DNA from: Gnetum montanum
Lineage: Eukaryota; Streptophyta; Gnetopsida; Gnetales; Gnetaceae
Direction: 5' to 3'
DNA length: 64,000 nt
NCBI GenBank assembly: GCA_015680685.1
Contig: MNCI01024146.1
Location: 348,983 to 412,982 of the forward strand
The position numbers were made by a program, and so were the translations under genes. The notes beneath the pieces were generated by a model. The model was not told the origin of the DNA. It worked only from the letters and a program-made list of their open reading frames with translations, and made no database searches. Shown here one piece after another: positions 1 to 11,852 of the stretch (positions are counted from its first letter, which is position 1; each line of letters begins with the position of its first letter).

Positions 1-1160
1 ACTATATATAATCATTTATGTTTATGATTATAAATATATCATTATATATAATTGAGATCATAAATAATCGAGAAAAATATAATCATTGGCTCCCTTGCAA
101 TGACTCTTTTACTATGGGAGATTTATAAATAATTGGTTATTTATGATTATGGTAAGACATGTGCATCGGTGGAGAGCTCTTCGCCATTTTCCTCAGCATT
201 AGCTAAGATCATCATAGCATGATCTTGCTGGAGATCTTCCCAAGGTCTAGGCTGCCAGAGGTGCAGAAGTTCTCATTTTTAAAATTTACCAAGTTAACAA
301 TCATATCATCCATTACATTCCATCAATCAAAGAATATGTACATAAAGAAAAGCCTCACTGCATGTGAAAAGGTAAGAAGAAATTATCAAATTTGAACTCT
401 TTAAGTCCTCCCAATAAGCAAGAAAAATTGTTAAAATTATGTCCAAAGTCTGGCCAACATCTCAAATTGGCTAATAATTTTCATATGCTAGCAAAACTGC
501 TAACGCTTTTGCATTTTATTAAAATGCATATTACAAATGAAAAAGTAATCACAATCATAACAACTAAACGTATATACTCCATGGTAATTGTTGAATTTCA
601 ATGCACAACCATAGAAATGATAAAACCTACACAAAATATATAAAAAGATAAAAAGAACATAAACTTACAAATGTTCCTTTACATTGAAAAAGGGTGTAGC
701 AAAAGAAGATTACTCAAGATAGTAGTAGAAAATTACAATTTTAGAATTTCTTGCCACTCTAGAAAGCATTGAAAAAATAATAGAACCAAACTTTGGAATG
801 TTTTTGCATTGGGAATGCAAATGTATAGGAAAGCATGCTAACTACTGATGATAGAAGAGCTTAGCTTGAAGTGAAACTATGAAAATTACACAAAATCATC
901 AAAATGTAATGTTTAACACATTACAATTCACTATAAAAAATTAATAAAAACACACATAAAAAAACTAGCAAAAAGTTTGTTTCTAGAAAGAGATTCCAAT
1001 AACCAAAGGCTATTGTTGACACAGAAAATTTAGAAGACCCTTCCCTTCAGGCTATAGCTTCAACTATAGGAATTATTGTCCTTCCTCAAATGTCTTTGGC
1101 TCTACCCCTCATCCTACCCCTTCCTACAAAATTTTATGCTTAAAACATACATTCAGACAA
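1..1160. other. AT-rich DNA, no gene recognised
   Basis: Low-complexity AT-rich sequence with short A and T runs. The first 60 bases are rich in tatata and ataaat words. No reading frame longer than about 80 codons shows a recognisable motif, and no LTR end, TSD or RNA gene was seen. Confidence 0.6.
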
Positions 1161-1239
1161 AGCTACTCAAGAAACATATTGGCATAATTCATATATAATT
1201 TTTATCAAAAAAAAACCTAAATGAAGGGATCTTTTAGCT

Positions 1240-2045
1240 ATTATAACAAAAATTGTATTATGATTCACACTTCCTCTACCTTTAGGATTCAAGTTACCAT
1301 AGATGTAGAAGTTTGCATTTCTGTCGCAATTGAGGCTAGTGTTTATAGCATAGATGAGTGTGAGATTTGGATCTTCCAGTACTAGTTCCCCAGAGTAGAG
1401 TGAGGTTCCAGCATACTTTCTGCCATTGATGAGCACCATGATGGCCGGGAAGTCATGGTCAAGCATGCTAGCAATGATGGTCATGATCTAGGGCATGAGA
1501 TTTGAGGTGATGTCAGTGCTGTGTCTAGAGTTTCTGGTCAAGCAAGCAACAAAGACGTGGTAGTGGACTGTAGTGGTGAAGGCACCGATGGGGATGCTGT
1601 TGGTGTAGTATTGCTATGGGTTGTTACCAAGCGAGAGTGAAAGCATGTTAATGCCGTCAGATAGAGTGGCATCCATGGCTGTAAGGATGTTAAAGCTAAA
1701 GCAACCATAGTCCCACCAGACCTTGTAGATAGTGATCCATGTAAGCCAAGCCATGCTATAGGTAGTGTCATTAGCATAGCCGAGCACACTGACGTCAACC
1801 ATGGCATTGTCGGTGATTGCTGATGACGTGTGCATGTCATAGCCCTTGGTGTTGAGTGAGGATGTAGCAAAGGCCAACTAGCCTATTGCCTTATTGCTAC
1901 CTTGGTTGAAGAATCACATGCTGATGAGCTTGTTATTGCAGTTGAAGCATGGGCCACCATTGTAGATGTCTTTCCAATGCTTCAACGAAGCTCCAAAGCT
2001 GGCGTCATCAAAGCTAGTTTGGTTGGGCTAGACGGCCTACAACAA
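1240..2045 (-). pseudogene. subtilisin-like serine protease (subtilase, S8) pseudogene
   Basis: Read on the minus strand in one frame, the block follows the plant subtilase order. It starts with SFDDASFGASLKHWK (plant consensus SFDD-GFGP-P--WKG), then FNCNNKLIS (FN-CN-KLIGA). Next come a TKGYDMHTSS segment (consensus DGHGTHTSS), VSVLGYA, then YKVWW-YGCFSFNILTAMDATLSDGINMLSLSLG. It ends with DHDFPAIMVLINGRKYAGTSLYSGE. Stop codons interrupt the frame at several points (after LISM, after SLGNNP and after VFVAC). The histidine of the catalytic GHGTH motif reads Y. The 5' part with the catalytic Asp and the 3' part with the GTS serine motif are absent. Plant subtilases are secreted endoproteases; this copy is a dead internal fragment. 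The assignment comes from motif order, so a search would fix the subfamily. Confidence 0.85.
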
Positions 2046-3066
2046 CAGTTGTAGATGGAGATAAAGACAGAATGGAAATGGAATTCTTATTCCCATTCTA
2101 CATTTGGTTGGGTTTGGCCTTTTTATGTGTGTAGTAGGAATACAAAAATATATGGCTCTTTAGTTTACATTCTGTGCAACAGGAATACAAAAAGGTGTGG
2201 CTCTTTGATTCATGTTTTTTTCCATTTCATGGGATCTTACATGGCACATGATGTGTAGGGAATTACTTGGAGGGCAACAAATCCACTCCCCCCTCCCCCC
2301 CTTTCCTGTGAGATGAGTTGGCCTCTCAGCCAAAATTATAGTTGTCATTCTAGCTTGTTCAATTATATTTAACTATTTATTTCCTATTTTTATCAAGGAA
2401 AATGAATCTAATGTTTTTACATTAGAAATGAAATGTACCAAAGTATGTGATTTGCTAGTTAAGCCATTCAACTTGCATTTTACAAGTCATCCCCAAGGGG
2501 TTGCAAAGATATATAAGCCTTATGCAAAAGATTGTAGAAATTGAATCAAGATCAAATATCAACCTCTTTTATTATGTATTTTCCTATTTAAAAAATATTT
2601 TTTGTTTTACCAAAAGTTCAACTATTTTGTTGGAAGAAATATTATTTTACTTATGTTCGATTACTTTACTAGAGCAAGTTCACTTTTGTGTTGACTTTAC
2701 CATTGCAATTATTATTGCCTCTAACCCTTTTTCTTGGAATAAATATTATTTTACTTATGTTCAATTACTTTTACAAGAGAAAATTCTTCTTTATTAGTTG
2801 ACTTTACAACTACAATTGGTATTTCTTCCATCCATCTAGTTACTATAAGAAGCTCAATTAGGCAAAATAATAGAACAATTGAAACAACTCTTCTATTGTC
2901 TTTAAACTCAATGAACAAAAATTTTATTGATTTTATATGTCTATGATTAACTTTGTCATTTTGAATACTATGAGCTCCACTCAATTACAAAAAGAAGTAG
3001 AGTCAAGCAAAATAAGAGTACAATTATCTAAGACATACTTACTATAACTTATGTATAATAGGATCC
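2046..3066. other. AT-rich flank with imperfect direct repeats
   Basis: No gene recognised. A block of about 90 bp at 2630-2720 recurs at about 2735-2830; both copies contain aaatattattttacttatg and ttgactttac. A second pair of related segments lies near 2848 and 2975 (caattaggcaaaataatag versus gagtcaagcaaaataagag). A C-rich tract (cccccctccccccc) lies near 2287. It could be an old tandem duplication or part of an unrecognised transposon. Confidence 0.4.
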
Positions 3067-3071
3067 ACTCC

Positions 3072-3613
3072 TATAGAGAGTATGTCTTGTTGGTGATTTG
3101 AAGGTTGCTTCCCTTCTGGAATGGGGGCAAAAAAAATAATGGAGATCTATTTGAATATGCTATCCTAATCATTAATAACAATCCTTATATAAATATATTA
3201 CCCTAATTCCTTGTGAATAACATCACAAGAATATGTAAACTTTCTAGGAAGGCTTTTGCCTCTCTAGCACAGTACCACCCTTTCGCTATACAACAAGTTA
3301 CAGGGCTTGATGCATTAGTATAAGAATATATCTTAGCTCGGTTAAGGAATTATGTCTCTTATATGTATGCTAGCGCTCTCTATGGTTGTACATACATGCA
3401 TGTCTCATTAGTCCTGATGCTTATATGATTATCTAAGGTATATATGCTACACTCCTAACCTTTGGACTAATGTTTGTGGTGCACTTATGTTGTATTCATA
3501 GGTGCTATGATTGCTGAGTCATAGTCCATTTTGAAGCCACTTGGGAACACTTAACTACTTTAGGACTCAAGGATGATGTTGAGCAATGCTTCTCGACAAT
3601 AGTGTTGTTATGC
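3072..3613 (+). repeat. element B left (5') LTR
   Basis: Starts tatagagagtatgtcttg and ends near ttgttatgc. It aligns along its length with the right LTR, sharing words such as tctcttatatgtatgctag and aacctttggactaa (ttatac in the other copy). It is shorter than its partner because it lacks the segment at 12279-12468. The first dinucleotide is TA rather than TG. Confidence 0.75.
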
Positions 3614-3627
3614 TTGTTATTAGAGCC
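3614..3627 (+). other. primer-binding site, tRNA-iMet-like (element B)
   Basis: ttgttattagagcc directly follows the left LTR. It resembles the plant initiator-methionine primer site TGGTATCAGAGC with a few changes. Its position beside the LTR fixes B in plus orientation. Confidence 0.6.
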
Positions 3628-4189
3628 AAGGATTATGAATTATGGTTCATTACCTATGGTTGGTGTTTTTGGTTCATGGTTCATGCAAATGATTGTTACT
3701 ATGAGAAAATAAAATAAGAGGAGGTGAAATTCCAACATTATTCCTTTCAATCCTAACCTACAAAATGGGTCAATTGAAGCTAACAATTAGAAGAATTAGG
3801 TTTATTAGGAAGTTTATGACAATAATAATGTGTATATGAAGATACATGATGATGAAGATGTGGAAATCATTAGTGAGAGAGATATTGATGAATCCCTCAA
3901 AGAGATACAAAAACTATGGGGTTAGTTGTTACAAGTAGATAACATAATCATGTGTCATCTACTAGAAACAAAAAAGGATTGAATGATTTAAGAGTTAGTT
4001 GATCCCATGGAAGTTTCTTTCTTACAAGAGTTGAACTCTAGTACCAAACACAAACTTTCTATCACCCAAAACATTATGTTGAGGAACCATGTGGAGCATC
4101 GTAGAGATGTTATTAATGATAACCAACTTTTTATCCATGAGCTTTGAGTTGAAGAGTAAGAATTAAGAATGTTGGAAGATATCCAACAA

Positions 4190-5120
4190 GCCTTGGTAGA
4201 GAGCAAATAAAATTACATTAAGCTCTTGAAAAATTAATTGACCATGCAAGGAAGTATATTGGCATTGAAACCAAGCTGGTTAGTTCTTAGGTTTTGAGAA
4301 AATTAGATAAAAATCTATAAGGATGATAAAGATGATATAGTTATAGATGCTTTCCTCTTTGAAATGAAGGAGTTCTTGGAGATGCATGTGTATGCCAAGG
4401 AAAAAAAACCATGTATTACTACTCAATTCTTATGTGAAGTTACAAAAACTTAGTGGATTGCCATTCTTGAAGAAGAAAAAGATAACATATGCAAGCCCAT
4501 GAAAACATGAGACCAATTCAAGGAGGCATTGATTAAGAACTTTTGTTTGAGCACTTTTGTTGATAAAGATTGGATGAAGTTAAATGAAATCAAACACACT
4601 AGGGAGATAAAGGAATATATTTGAAAGTATTCATATATTGTCATACAAATCCCAAATATTAATGAGGTATACAAATATAGGCATGTTATCAATGGCCTTA
4701 AACCTTATGTTCAATGAGAAATCAAAACTTAAAAAATCATAAAATATTTGAAGGTGTTCCAAGTTCTTATGATTTTGATTTATCTCAAGGTGGGAAAGAA
4801 AGAAAATAATACAACAAAATGGTCACACTAGAGTAAGAAGGAGAGTAACAAACCTTGAAACAATGATGGACAGAAAATTTTTTAAAATTCAAAAGCCTAA
4901 ATGCTATCCCTACATCAAGTACTCAATCCTCTTACTTGGGGTATGAGAAACATCTTACTCCTTAAGATTAGAATAGATCTTGGAATAGAAGGCCTCATTT
5001 TGGAGGACATCCTTAATATCCTTCAAAGAATACATGCAAAAAATGCTTTTTCTATGTTGAATGTCCTAAAAGTTCTTGGTTTAGATATTGAAGGGTTCAA
5101 GAGAAAAATAGTAGGTTGAC
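4190..5120 (+). pseudogene. gypsy-type gag remnant (element B)
   Basis: The translation gives a gag capsid pattern: DQFKEALIKNF, then STFVDKDWMKLNEIKHTREIKEY, then QIPNINEVYKYRHVINGLKPYV. This matches the retrotransposon gag layout W--FK--L---F ... L--LKQTG-V-EY ... F--GL. Downstream, near 5032-5070, CKKCFFYVECPK looks like a zinc knuckle (C-x2-C ... C) whose histidine is lost. Several stops (for example T*, YI*, VQ*) break the frame, so it cannot encode a full capsid. Gag would package the RNA into virus-like particles in the cytoplasm. Confidence 0.65.
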
Positions 5121-5388
5121 TGCGATTGAGTAGAAGCCTAATGCTTTGTTGATGATTTCCCTTAGGATGATTAAGAGAAAAGATGAGAATTTTGGTACAT
5201 GAGGGTCTAACTTCCTTGAGGAAGGTGAAGGATGTAATGTTTAGCTTCGGTAATTTATATCTAGAAGAGTTGGATGTGGATGGCTTGGTAATACTAATTC
5301 CTTAGTGAATTGATGCATCATTTAAAATAAGAAAGAGAAAAGAATGCTTGTACATGAGTATGTGGAAGATAGAGTATGGTGAAGTGTC

Positions 5389-5580
5389 TCTAAGTAGGAA
5401 GCACATATTCTTAATTATGACTTCAAGTAGGAAGCATAAGTTTCTGTCATGACTCTAAGTAGGAAGTACATATTCTTGATTATGACTTTGAGAAGGAAGC
5501 ATAAGTTTCTATTGTGACTCTAAGTACGAAGCATAATTTTGGAGATCATGACTTCAAGTAAGGAGCATAAGTTTGGGGAT
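5389..5580 (+). repeat. minisatellite-like tandem repeat inside element B
   Basis: Six consecutive units of about 31-35 bp are built on a core like taagtaggaagca followed by taagttt or tattctt. Alternate units look more alike (those ending in attatgact versus those ending in gtgact), which suggests a dimeric higher-order unit. It lies in the internal domain, outside the gag remnant. Confidence 0.75.
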
Positions 5581-5948
5581 GGGTGAATGAGTGCCTTCAA
5601 GTTTCTACACATTTATAGCATTACAATGGATAGCAAAATAATTCATGATTTAAGTGAGTCTTTACCCCAAGTGAAAAGGTTTATACTGCTTGAAAAAATG
5701 AGATAAACCTATTCTTCCTTAACTTGAGATGCACAAGCATCTCTAAAACTCAGTTGGATGTCAAGTTGAGTTTAATATTTATGCTTTACAATTAATAACC
5801 CTAGTTATTGAATCTCCTTATTGATAACTTTTAGATGGAATTTGAGTTATTCAATACCCTTGATATTCACTTCACTCTCCACATTTGGGGAAGTGCATGA
5901 ACAAATACTTTAGCTCTAGGGATGTCGCTTATTTTATGCAAGGAAGAA

Positions 5949-6040
5949 CATAGAGAATATGTCTTGTTGTTCATTTGAAGACTACTTGCCTTCTAGAATG
6001 GGGTCCAAAATTAGTATAGAGATTCATTTAGATTCCATTT
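5949..6040 (+). repeat. element B right (3') LTR, first part
   Basis: Starts catagagaatatgtcttg, matching the start of the left LTR. It is interrupted at 6040 by element A and continues at 11853. The paralogous uninterrupted sequence is at about 3072-3165. Confidence 0.75.
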
Positions 6041-6900
6041 TGATGAGTAGCAAGGTATCCCTATGTTCAACCATATGAATCACAAGCGTCTATGCACGAT
6101 ATAGTCAAATTTCATGGATGGGACTAGTTGTGGCACCTATATCACTATGCCTTGATCGTAGTTCATTGTCTTTCCACTTGGACTAGTGGTAGCTTTGTCA
6201 TGTACGGTTTAGTTTAGAGTGAGGCATACGATTTTTATTATTTTATATTTTATTATTCTACAATTAAAAATAGGATGAAACTTAAGATATAATCAATTCA
6301 ACTAATCTAATTACTAATTAATAATGAACTACCCTAACATAAGTATCCAATCCCACTTCCCATGCACATCCTAAACACATATAACACTATTGGGTTACCA
6401 AATGTTAAGCATTGTTGGGATTACCAAAAGTCATATGCATGCTTGAAGCAATCATACTTATGTGCTTAGTTAATTAACATGCATAAAAATGTAAATATTA
6501 ACTAAGTACATGAAAAGTAAATATAATCTAAGTCAAAGTGCTACATTGCATAAGAATCAATCCTGATCTTATTCTCGCTCATGGAATATGTCTAGGTACA
6601 TTACCAATTGAATAAGACTTCGTACAACTGACTCAGATCTACTCTGTGGGCACTCACTGACTGTTCTATGAGATTACAGAGTAAAACTACAAGAGTTCAG
6701 CTACTCAATTGACAAAACTATAAAAAGCTATGCAAAATCTAGCTGGAAATCGTAAGGCCAAGTGCTATATTTATAGGCCAGCGTATACCCCCAAACATTG
6801 GATACCCAACTTCACATCTGGGCTCCAATGTTGGATACTTGACATTGAGGCTCTGACATTAGGTATTTTTTGTTAGGGCCTGACAATTGATGACTCATCA
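6041..6900 (-). repeat. element A 3' LTR
   Basis: Begins tgatgagtagcaaggta and ends tgatgactcatca. On the element strand the U3 part holds dyad words built on aacattgg and tgacatt instead of GATATC, and then the TATA box (ctataaatatag in antisense near 6770). It pairs with 10976-11852. Confidence 0.85.
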
Positions 6901-8439
6901 TAGCTCTACAACTAAATGAAAACTCATCCTTGAGTTAAACAAAATGAGGAACAAGTTCCTTAAAAAATATTGGAAATGTATAGGATTATTGATTGATATG
7001 AAAACTATTGACTGACTCTGAGTGCCACATTACAAAATTTTATTCTAGTGGATGCATAAAAAATGACAAAGTCACAAAAAGACTAGATAGACTTCAAGAA
7101 TATACTAAAGATGATTTTCCTTATTGTCATTAGTAGTGGTAGACTTTTAACCTTGATTATTATGTCAATGCTTCTCTAGTTATGCAGAACATTCTTGAAG
7201 GATGGACTGAAAATTCTTCTCATTACCCCATGGATCTAGCAAACATGCGAAGCTTGAGTTGCTATCTTATATGTGCTACTATTTGTCCATGGGCATATCC
7301 TTCATTGTCTTCCTCTTGGATTCATTTTTGTGCTTGGAAAAAGACCTTCTTCCTCAGGTGTTTCTTTTAGCATCACCTATAGTCACCAAAGGATCAACAT
7401 TAGTTTTGGTAAATTTTCCTTAATAATTAACCCTTTTTGAAATTTTCATTAATAATTGACCATGTCCACAATAGGTTCTTGTGAAAAGTGTGATTAAAAT
7501 GATCAACATACTTGTCTGTCCAAGTTCTGACCAAGTCCATACCATGAACAGAGTGAGCTTGCATTGATGTGTTCCATCTTGCCAACAACCATGAGTCCAC
7601 AACCACCTCAAAGAATAATCATTACTATAAAAAGAAAAGAAAAAAGAAGAAGGAAGGAAGGGCCTTAGTTAGAGGGGTGCCTTCAAGCATGGATAACATG
7701 TTTTTCCTACCCCATAACTAATGCTTGTAGCCCATTATTGTGTCTAAGGAGTGTGCTTTGAATCCCCATTATTTTTTTTTCATTTCTTTTTTGTCTTTTC
7801 CCTCTTCTTTTTTTATTTTTTTTATTTTTTTTTTGTGTTTTTGTTTTGTTTGAATGGGAACCACACCATGAAAAGACAACTTTTTTTTATTGGTCAATGA
7901 GGGAGTGATGATACATTCCAAGATGAGTCATAAACCACATGAAAGAAGCCAAGAAGAGAATCCAACAAGTTCCCTTGAGGTCACACCCTTTGCTATTTCC
8001 ACTTGGTCATTTCCTCTTTCTTCATGGTACAATGATCATTGATTAATTTTAGTTTCATAAAAGAAGAACCAAATTGCTTTCATGAAAAATACCTTTTATT
8101 TAGAGAACTGAAGGGATGGATGAGGTGGTCTCACTACTTTACCCAATTACTTACTCGATCATCTTGATAGCATAGCACAAAAAACTCAACACATAGCATT
8201 GACTTCTACATCATGACTTGGCAATATTATTAACAAAAACATAAAAATACATTCATAATGCAAAAAGAGAATGACTCAAGAAAAGAGAAAAATATAAAGA
8301 AATGGAAAATATTAAGAAATGGAAAACATATGAAGAATTAGAAAATTTTGGAAGAAATAGAAAATGATAAAAAACTATAAAAAAATAGGTGACAAATACT
8401 TATTAGTTTTGTAAGATATCTGTTATTTCTATGCATCTT
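6901..8439 (-). other. element A 3' untranslated region
   Basis: Non-coding on the element strand. It shares blocks with elements I (37300-37600) and L (61380-61560): a segment around gtgtgctttgaat, long A/T runs, and the words accacaccatg. It ends at a degraded purine tract next to the 3' LTR. The short open frames here have no recognisable domain. Confidence 0.6.
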
Positions 8440-10843
8440 TGAAATAATCTTAAAATCTCATTTCAAGCCACTGGGTGTCTTTTGGTTTAGCGGCTACTAC
8501 ATAGAGTGGTCTTTGTTCACACACTTTTTCCTTAGCTTTGTTGTGGGTTATGTTAATGTTTTGAATTTATCGTCCATAGTTGCATTGTTTACTATTAGCA
8601 ATGATGCATGGATTCTACTATCTTTCCATAGCAATAGGTTCATCATTTATGTCTTATGTTGAAATGGTGATGGCTAGTGGCTTTTGTGTAGGATCAAAAG
8701 ATGTTGGTTATGAAAAGGAAGGCATTGCACCAGATTGGAATTATGATAGCTTAGATGATATGGTGGGTCCATGCATGGTTTGCTTCACCTTATGGCTTTT
8801 CCTCTAAAATGGATGTTTCCTATATTGTAGTTGAGGCCCACTGGTATCAGCATGTCTATGCACATTTGTAGCACAAGTGGCATCTGTTTGTTGATATTTT
8901 GGTGTCAAACCTTCTTGTGTTGCTAGTGGTGGAATGTGAGTATGAGAATATTGAGGATATGCTAAAGGATAAGAGGTGCGAGATGGTGATCTCATATAAG
9001 ATGTTGCAGGATGTTGATATTTGGGAGAGTGGTAGTAGTGATTTGAGGTAGAGCGAGTAGAACTAATAAAAAAAATAGATTATTGAACATAATATCTATA
9101 TGGGTTCAGATGGCAGTAAGGGTAGGACTAGTTTGGTGGTGGCCTCCCCCACAACTGTGGTTATTTCCACTACAGTTGATGCTAATGTTGAGACTGGTAA
9201 TAACTTCCCCCAGTATAGTACAGTTGGTTTTGGGGTTTTCTAAAATTACTGCACAAAAAAGGAAATCTCCTGGGCATGTACTTTTATAAAAACTTTGAAT
9301 TTAATGCCCCTATCCAATACTCATGTAGATGTAACAAGACTAGGCAATAGCCCTTTGGATGGTTATATAGGCAAATGTCACATCCATCATCCTCTTGAAT
9401 GGTTGAGTCTATAGCCTCTTCTTCTACGACCATTTCCCCTTCTTGTCAAAAAGTTCCCCTAGTTATTTCTTGGTTCTTTTTCCTCCTTTTGTTGTGATCA
9501 CTTGATTCATTTTGTGCTACTCTCTCTTCTATGATTTATTCACAATTTTTACTTTTCTCATTCATTGATTCTGACTTCTTATCCAACTTTTCTTTAATCT
9601 CAATGATAGAATTTTGTATTGGCAAGGTCTATTGTAAAATCACCTCATCAACAGCTACCTCTTTTTACTTATCATAGATATGGATACTTTTCTTTTGTAG
9701 AGTTGGGTCCTAGTTATTTTCCTCTACTTTCTCTCATCTACATAGCTCTCCTTCTTCTTTTGCCACATGCTTGATTAACTCTTTGATCTGATGGGTTTGT
9801 AGCTCATATAATTGACCTGATCATACATCCCAAAGGTCTCCCTTGTTTCATTATGAAGCCCATCTATGATGTGGAAAAGTTACTTTCCTTAGAGAAACCA
9901 TGGCCTAGGCATCTATGTAGTAGCAAATAATATCTTTCTAAGGGCATTTCCAAGGGTTCATGGTTTTCTTACTTTCACTCTTGGATTTCTTTCCTTAGGT
10001 TGGATACTCTCACATAGGCGTTATATTTTTCATTGAAAACTTCCAACATTGTGGCCACTAGTGAATGATACTTGGTTTCAATAGTCTATACCAGCTTTCA
10101 GCTTTGTCAATTAGTGTCCTAGGAAAGAGCTTAAGCTTTTTCCATCCATTCTCAATGTTCTACAAGGCATAGGCATCATGGAAGCCTTGTAAATGATGTT
10201 GTGGATCCGAGTTGTAGCATCCTGCAAATTTAGGGATCTTATTTATATCAAGCCTGGGTAAGCAACTATCCCTGTTATGCCTATGAGATATCTTAACTAC
10301 CTCCATGATCTCCATCAGGATCTTAGTGTCCAACAAGGGTTCATCATCATCAAACATGTTGTGATGAAAATTTCTATTTCTATTTGTTTGATTGTGATGA
10401 TCTTATTTATGCTCCTTGTGATATCTTTGATTTTACCCTTAGTTTTGATTTCTGTATTTATCTTGACCCTGTAGTAGAGCTCTATCTCTATGCCTACATT
10501 CATCTTCATCAAAACTAGATGTTGAAGAGGAAGAGGAACATGAGAAACTACGAGAATCACCATGGCTCCTATAGTTCTCCCTTTGGTCCTTTGATTTATC
10601 TTGTATAGGTTTAGAGGGGGTCTTAGGCCTTGAGGCCCTTTTTGATCTAGGACTTTCTCTATATCCTCTAGGATTATCTACCTTAGCTAAACATAGTCTT
10701 TGAGTTTAGTTAGGGTCTAAATGAACATAGAAAACCCCCTCCTGAGGTTTTTCACTTCAATTCTCTTTGGTATATATCCTATTATTTCTCCTAAAAGTGT
10801 TTTCATCATATGATACATTATTGGTCCTATGTGAAGAAGACAT
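8440..10843 (-). pseudogene. gag pseudogene (element A)
   Basis: On the minus strand the frame starts at an ATG (10841-10843, MSSSHRTNN...) after the 5' leader. It has an Arg/Ser-rich N-terminus, then DDDEPLLDTKILMEI, then LPRLDINKIPKFAG. The capsid core follows: DPQHHLQGFHDAYAL, WKKLKLFPRTLI, WYRLLKPS. Then come a Pro/Tyr/His-rich tail (PLAYPQYSHTHIPPL) and the C-terminal CEQ-LYVVAAKPKDTQWLE block near 8450-8520. The retrotransposon-gag core is clear. Scattered stops and at least one frame change make it non-functional. No protease domain follows. Confidence 0.75.
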
Positions 10844-10956
10844 GGTTTTACTTGATAACATGTATGACTTAAAATATTTATATTTTTTAAAAGATAGATC
10901 TTTGATAGCTTTATAGTGATCATGTATAATATAAGTAATCTAGATAACTAGCATCA

Positions 10957-10975
10957 TCCTTGGCAACGACGCTAA
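10957..10975 (-). other. primer-binding site, tRNA-Asp-like (element A)
   Basis: On the element strand it reads ttagcgtcgttgccaagga, next to the 5' LTR end. Athila-type gypsy elements use the tRNA-Asp site TGGCGCCGTTGCCGGGGA; this one differs mostly by transitions. Confidence 0.7.
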
Positions 10976-11852
10976 TGATGAGTAGCAAGGTACCCATATG
11001 TCCAACCATATGAATCACAAGCATTCATGCATGATCTAGTTGAATTCCATGGATGGGACTAGTTATGGCATCTATATCATTATGCCTTGATTGTATTTTG
11101 CTATCTTGCCACTTGGACTAGTGGTAGCTTTGTCACATATGGTTTAGTCCAGAGTGAGGCATATGATTTTTATTATTTTCTATTTTATTGTTCTATGATT
11201 AAAAATAGGTTGAAACTTAATTTATAATCAATTCAACTAATCTAATTACTACTTAATAATCAACTACCCTAACATAAGTATCTGATCCCACTTCCCATGC
11301 ACATCTTAAACACATATGACACTACTGAGTTATCAAATGTTAAGTGTTGTTGGGTTTACCAAGAGTCATATGCATGCTCAAAAAAATTGTACTTATGTAC
11401 TTAATTAATTAACATGCATGAAAATGTAAATATTAATTATGTACATGAAAAGTAAATTACATGGAAAGTAAGTCTAATCTAAGTCAAAGTGTTGCAATGC
11501 ATAAGAATTAATCTCAATCTTATTACCACTCATGGAATATGTCTAGGTACATTGGAAGTTGAATAAGGCTTCATAAAACTAACTTAGATCCACTATGTGA
11601 ACACTTACTAACTATTCTCTAATATCACAGAATAAAACTGCAAGAGTTCGACTATTCTATTGACAAAACTATGAAAAACTATGCAGAAATTTGGCTGGAA
11701 ATTGTGAGCCCAAGTGCTATATTTATAGGCCAACATATACCTCTCAACATCAAATACCTAATGTTGCATCTAGGCTCTGACATCAGATACCTGATGTTGA
11801 GGCTCCAATGTCGAGTATTTGATGTTGGGTCCTAATACTTGATGACTCATCA
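10976..11852 (-). repeat. element A 5' LTR
   Basis: Pairs with 6041-6900. At 11745-11830 the U3 contains a near-perfect palindrome (catcagatacctgatg) and related words (aacatcaaatacc, tgatgttgggtcc). These occupy the position where other members carry GATATC arrays. The TATA box reads ctatatttatagg in this orientation near 11718. Confidence 0.85.

Noticed and set aside
392-643. 83-codon open frame near the start
   Set aside because: AT-rich, no domain, no homologue recognised in the window, no codon structure; expected by chance.
7740-7850. Poly-T tracts as possible terminators
   Set aside because: They are part of the shared retrotransposon untranslated region (also in I and L); Pol III or bacterial terminator logic does not apply.
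8580-8807. 75-codon plus-strand frame
   Set aside because: Lies opposite the gag C-terminal region of element A; an antisense shadow.
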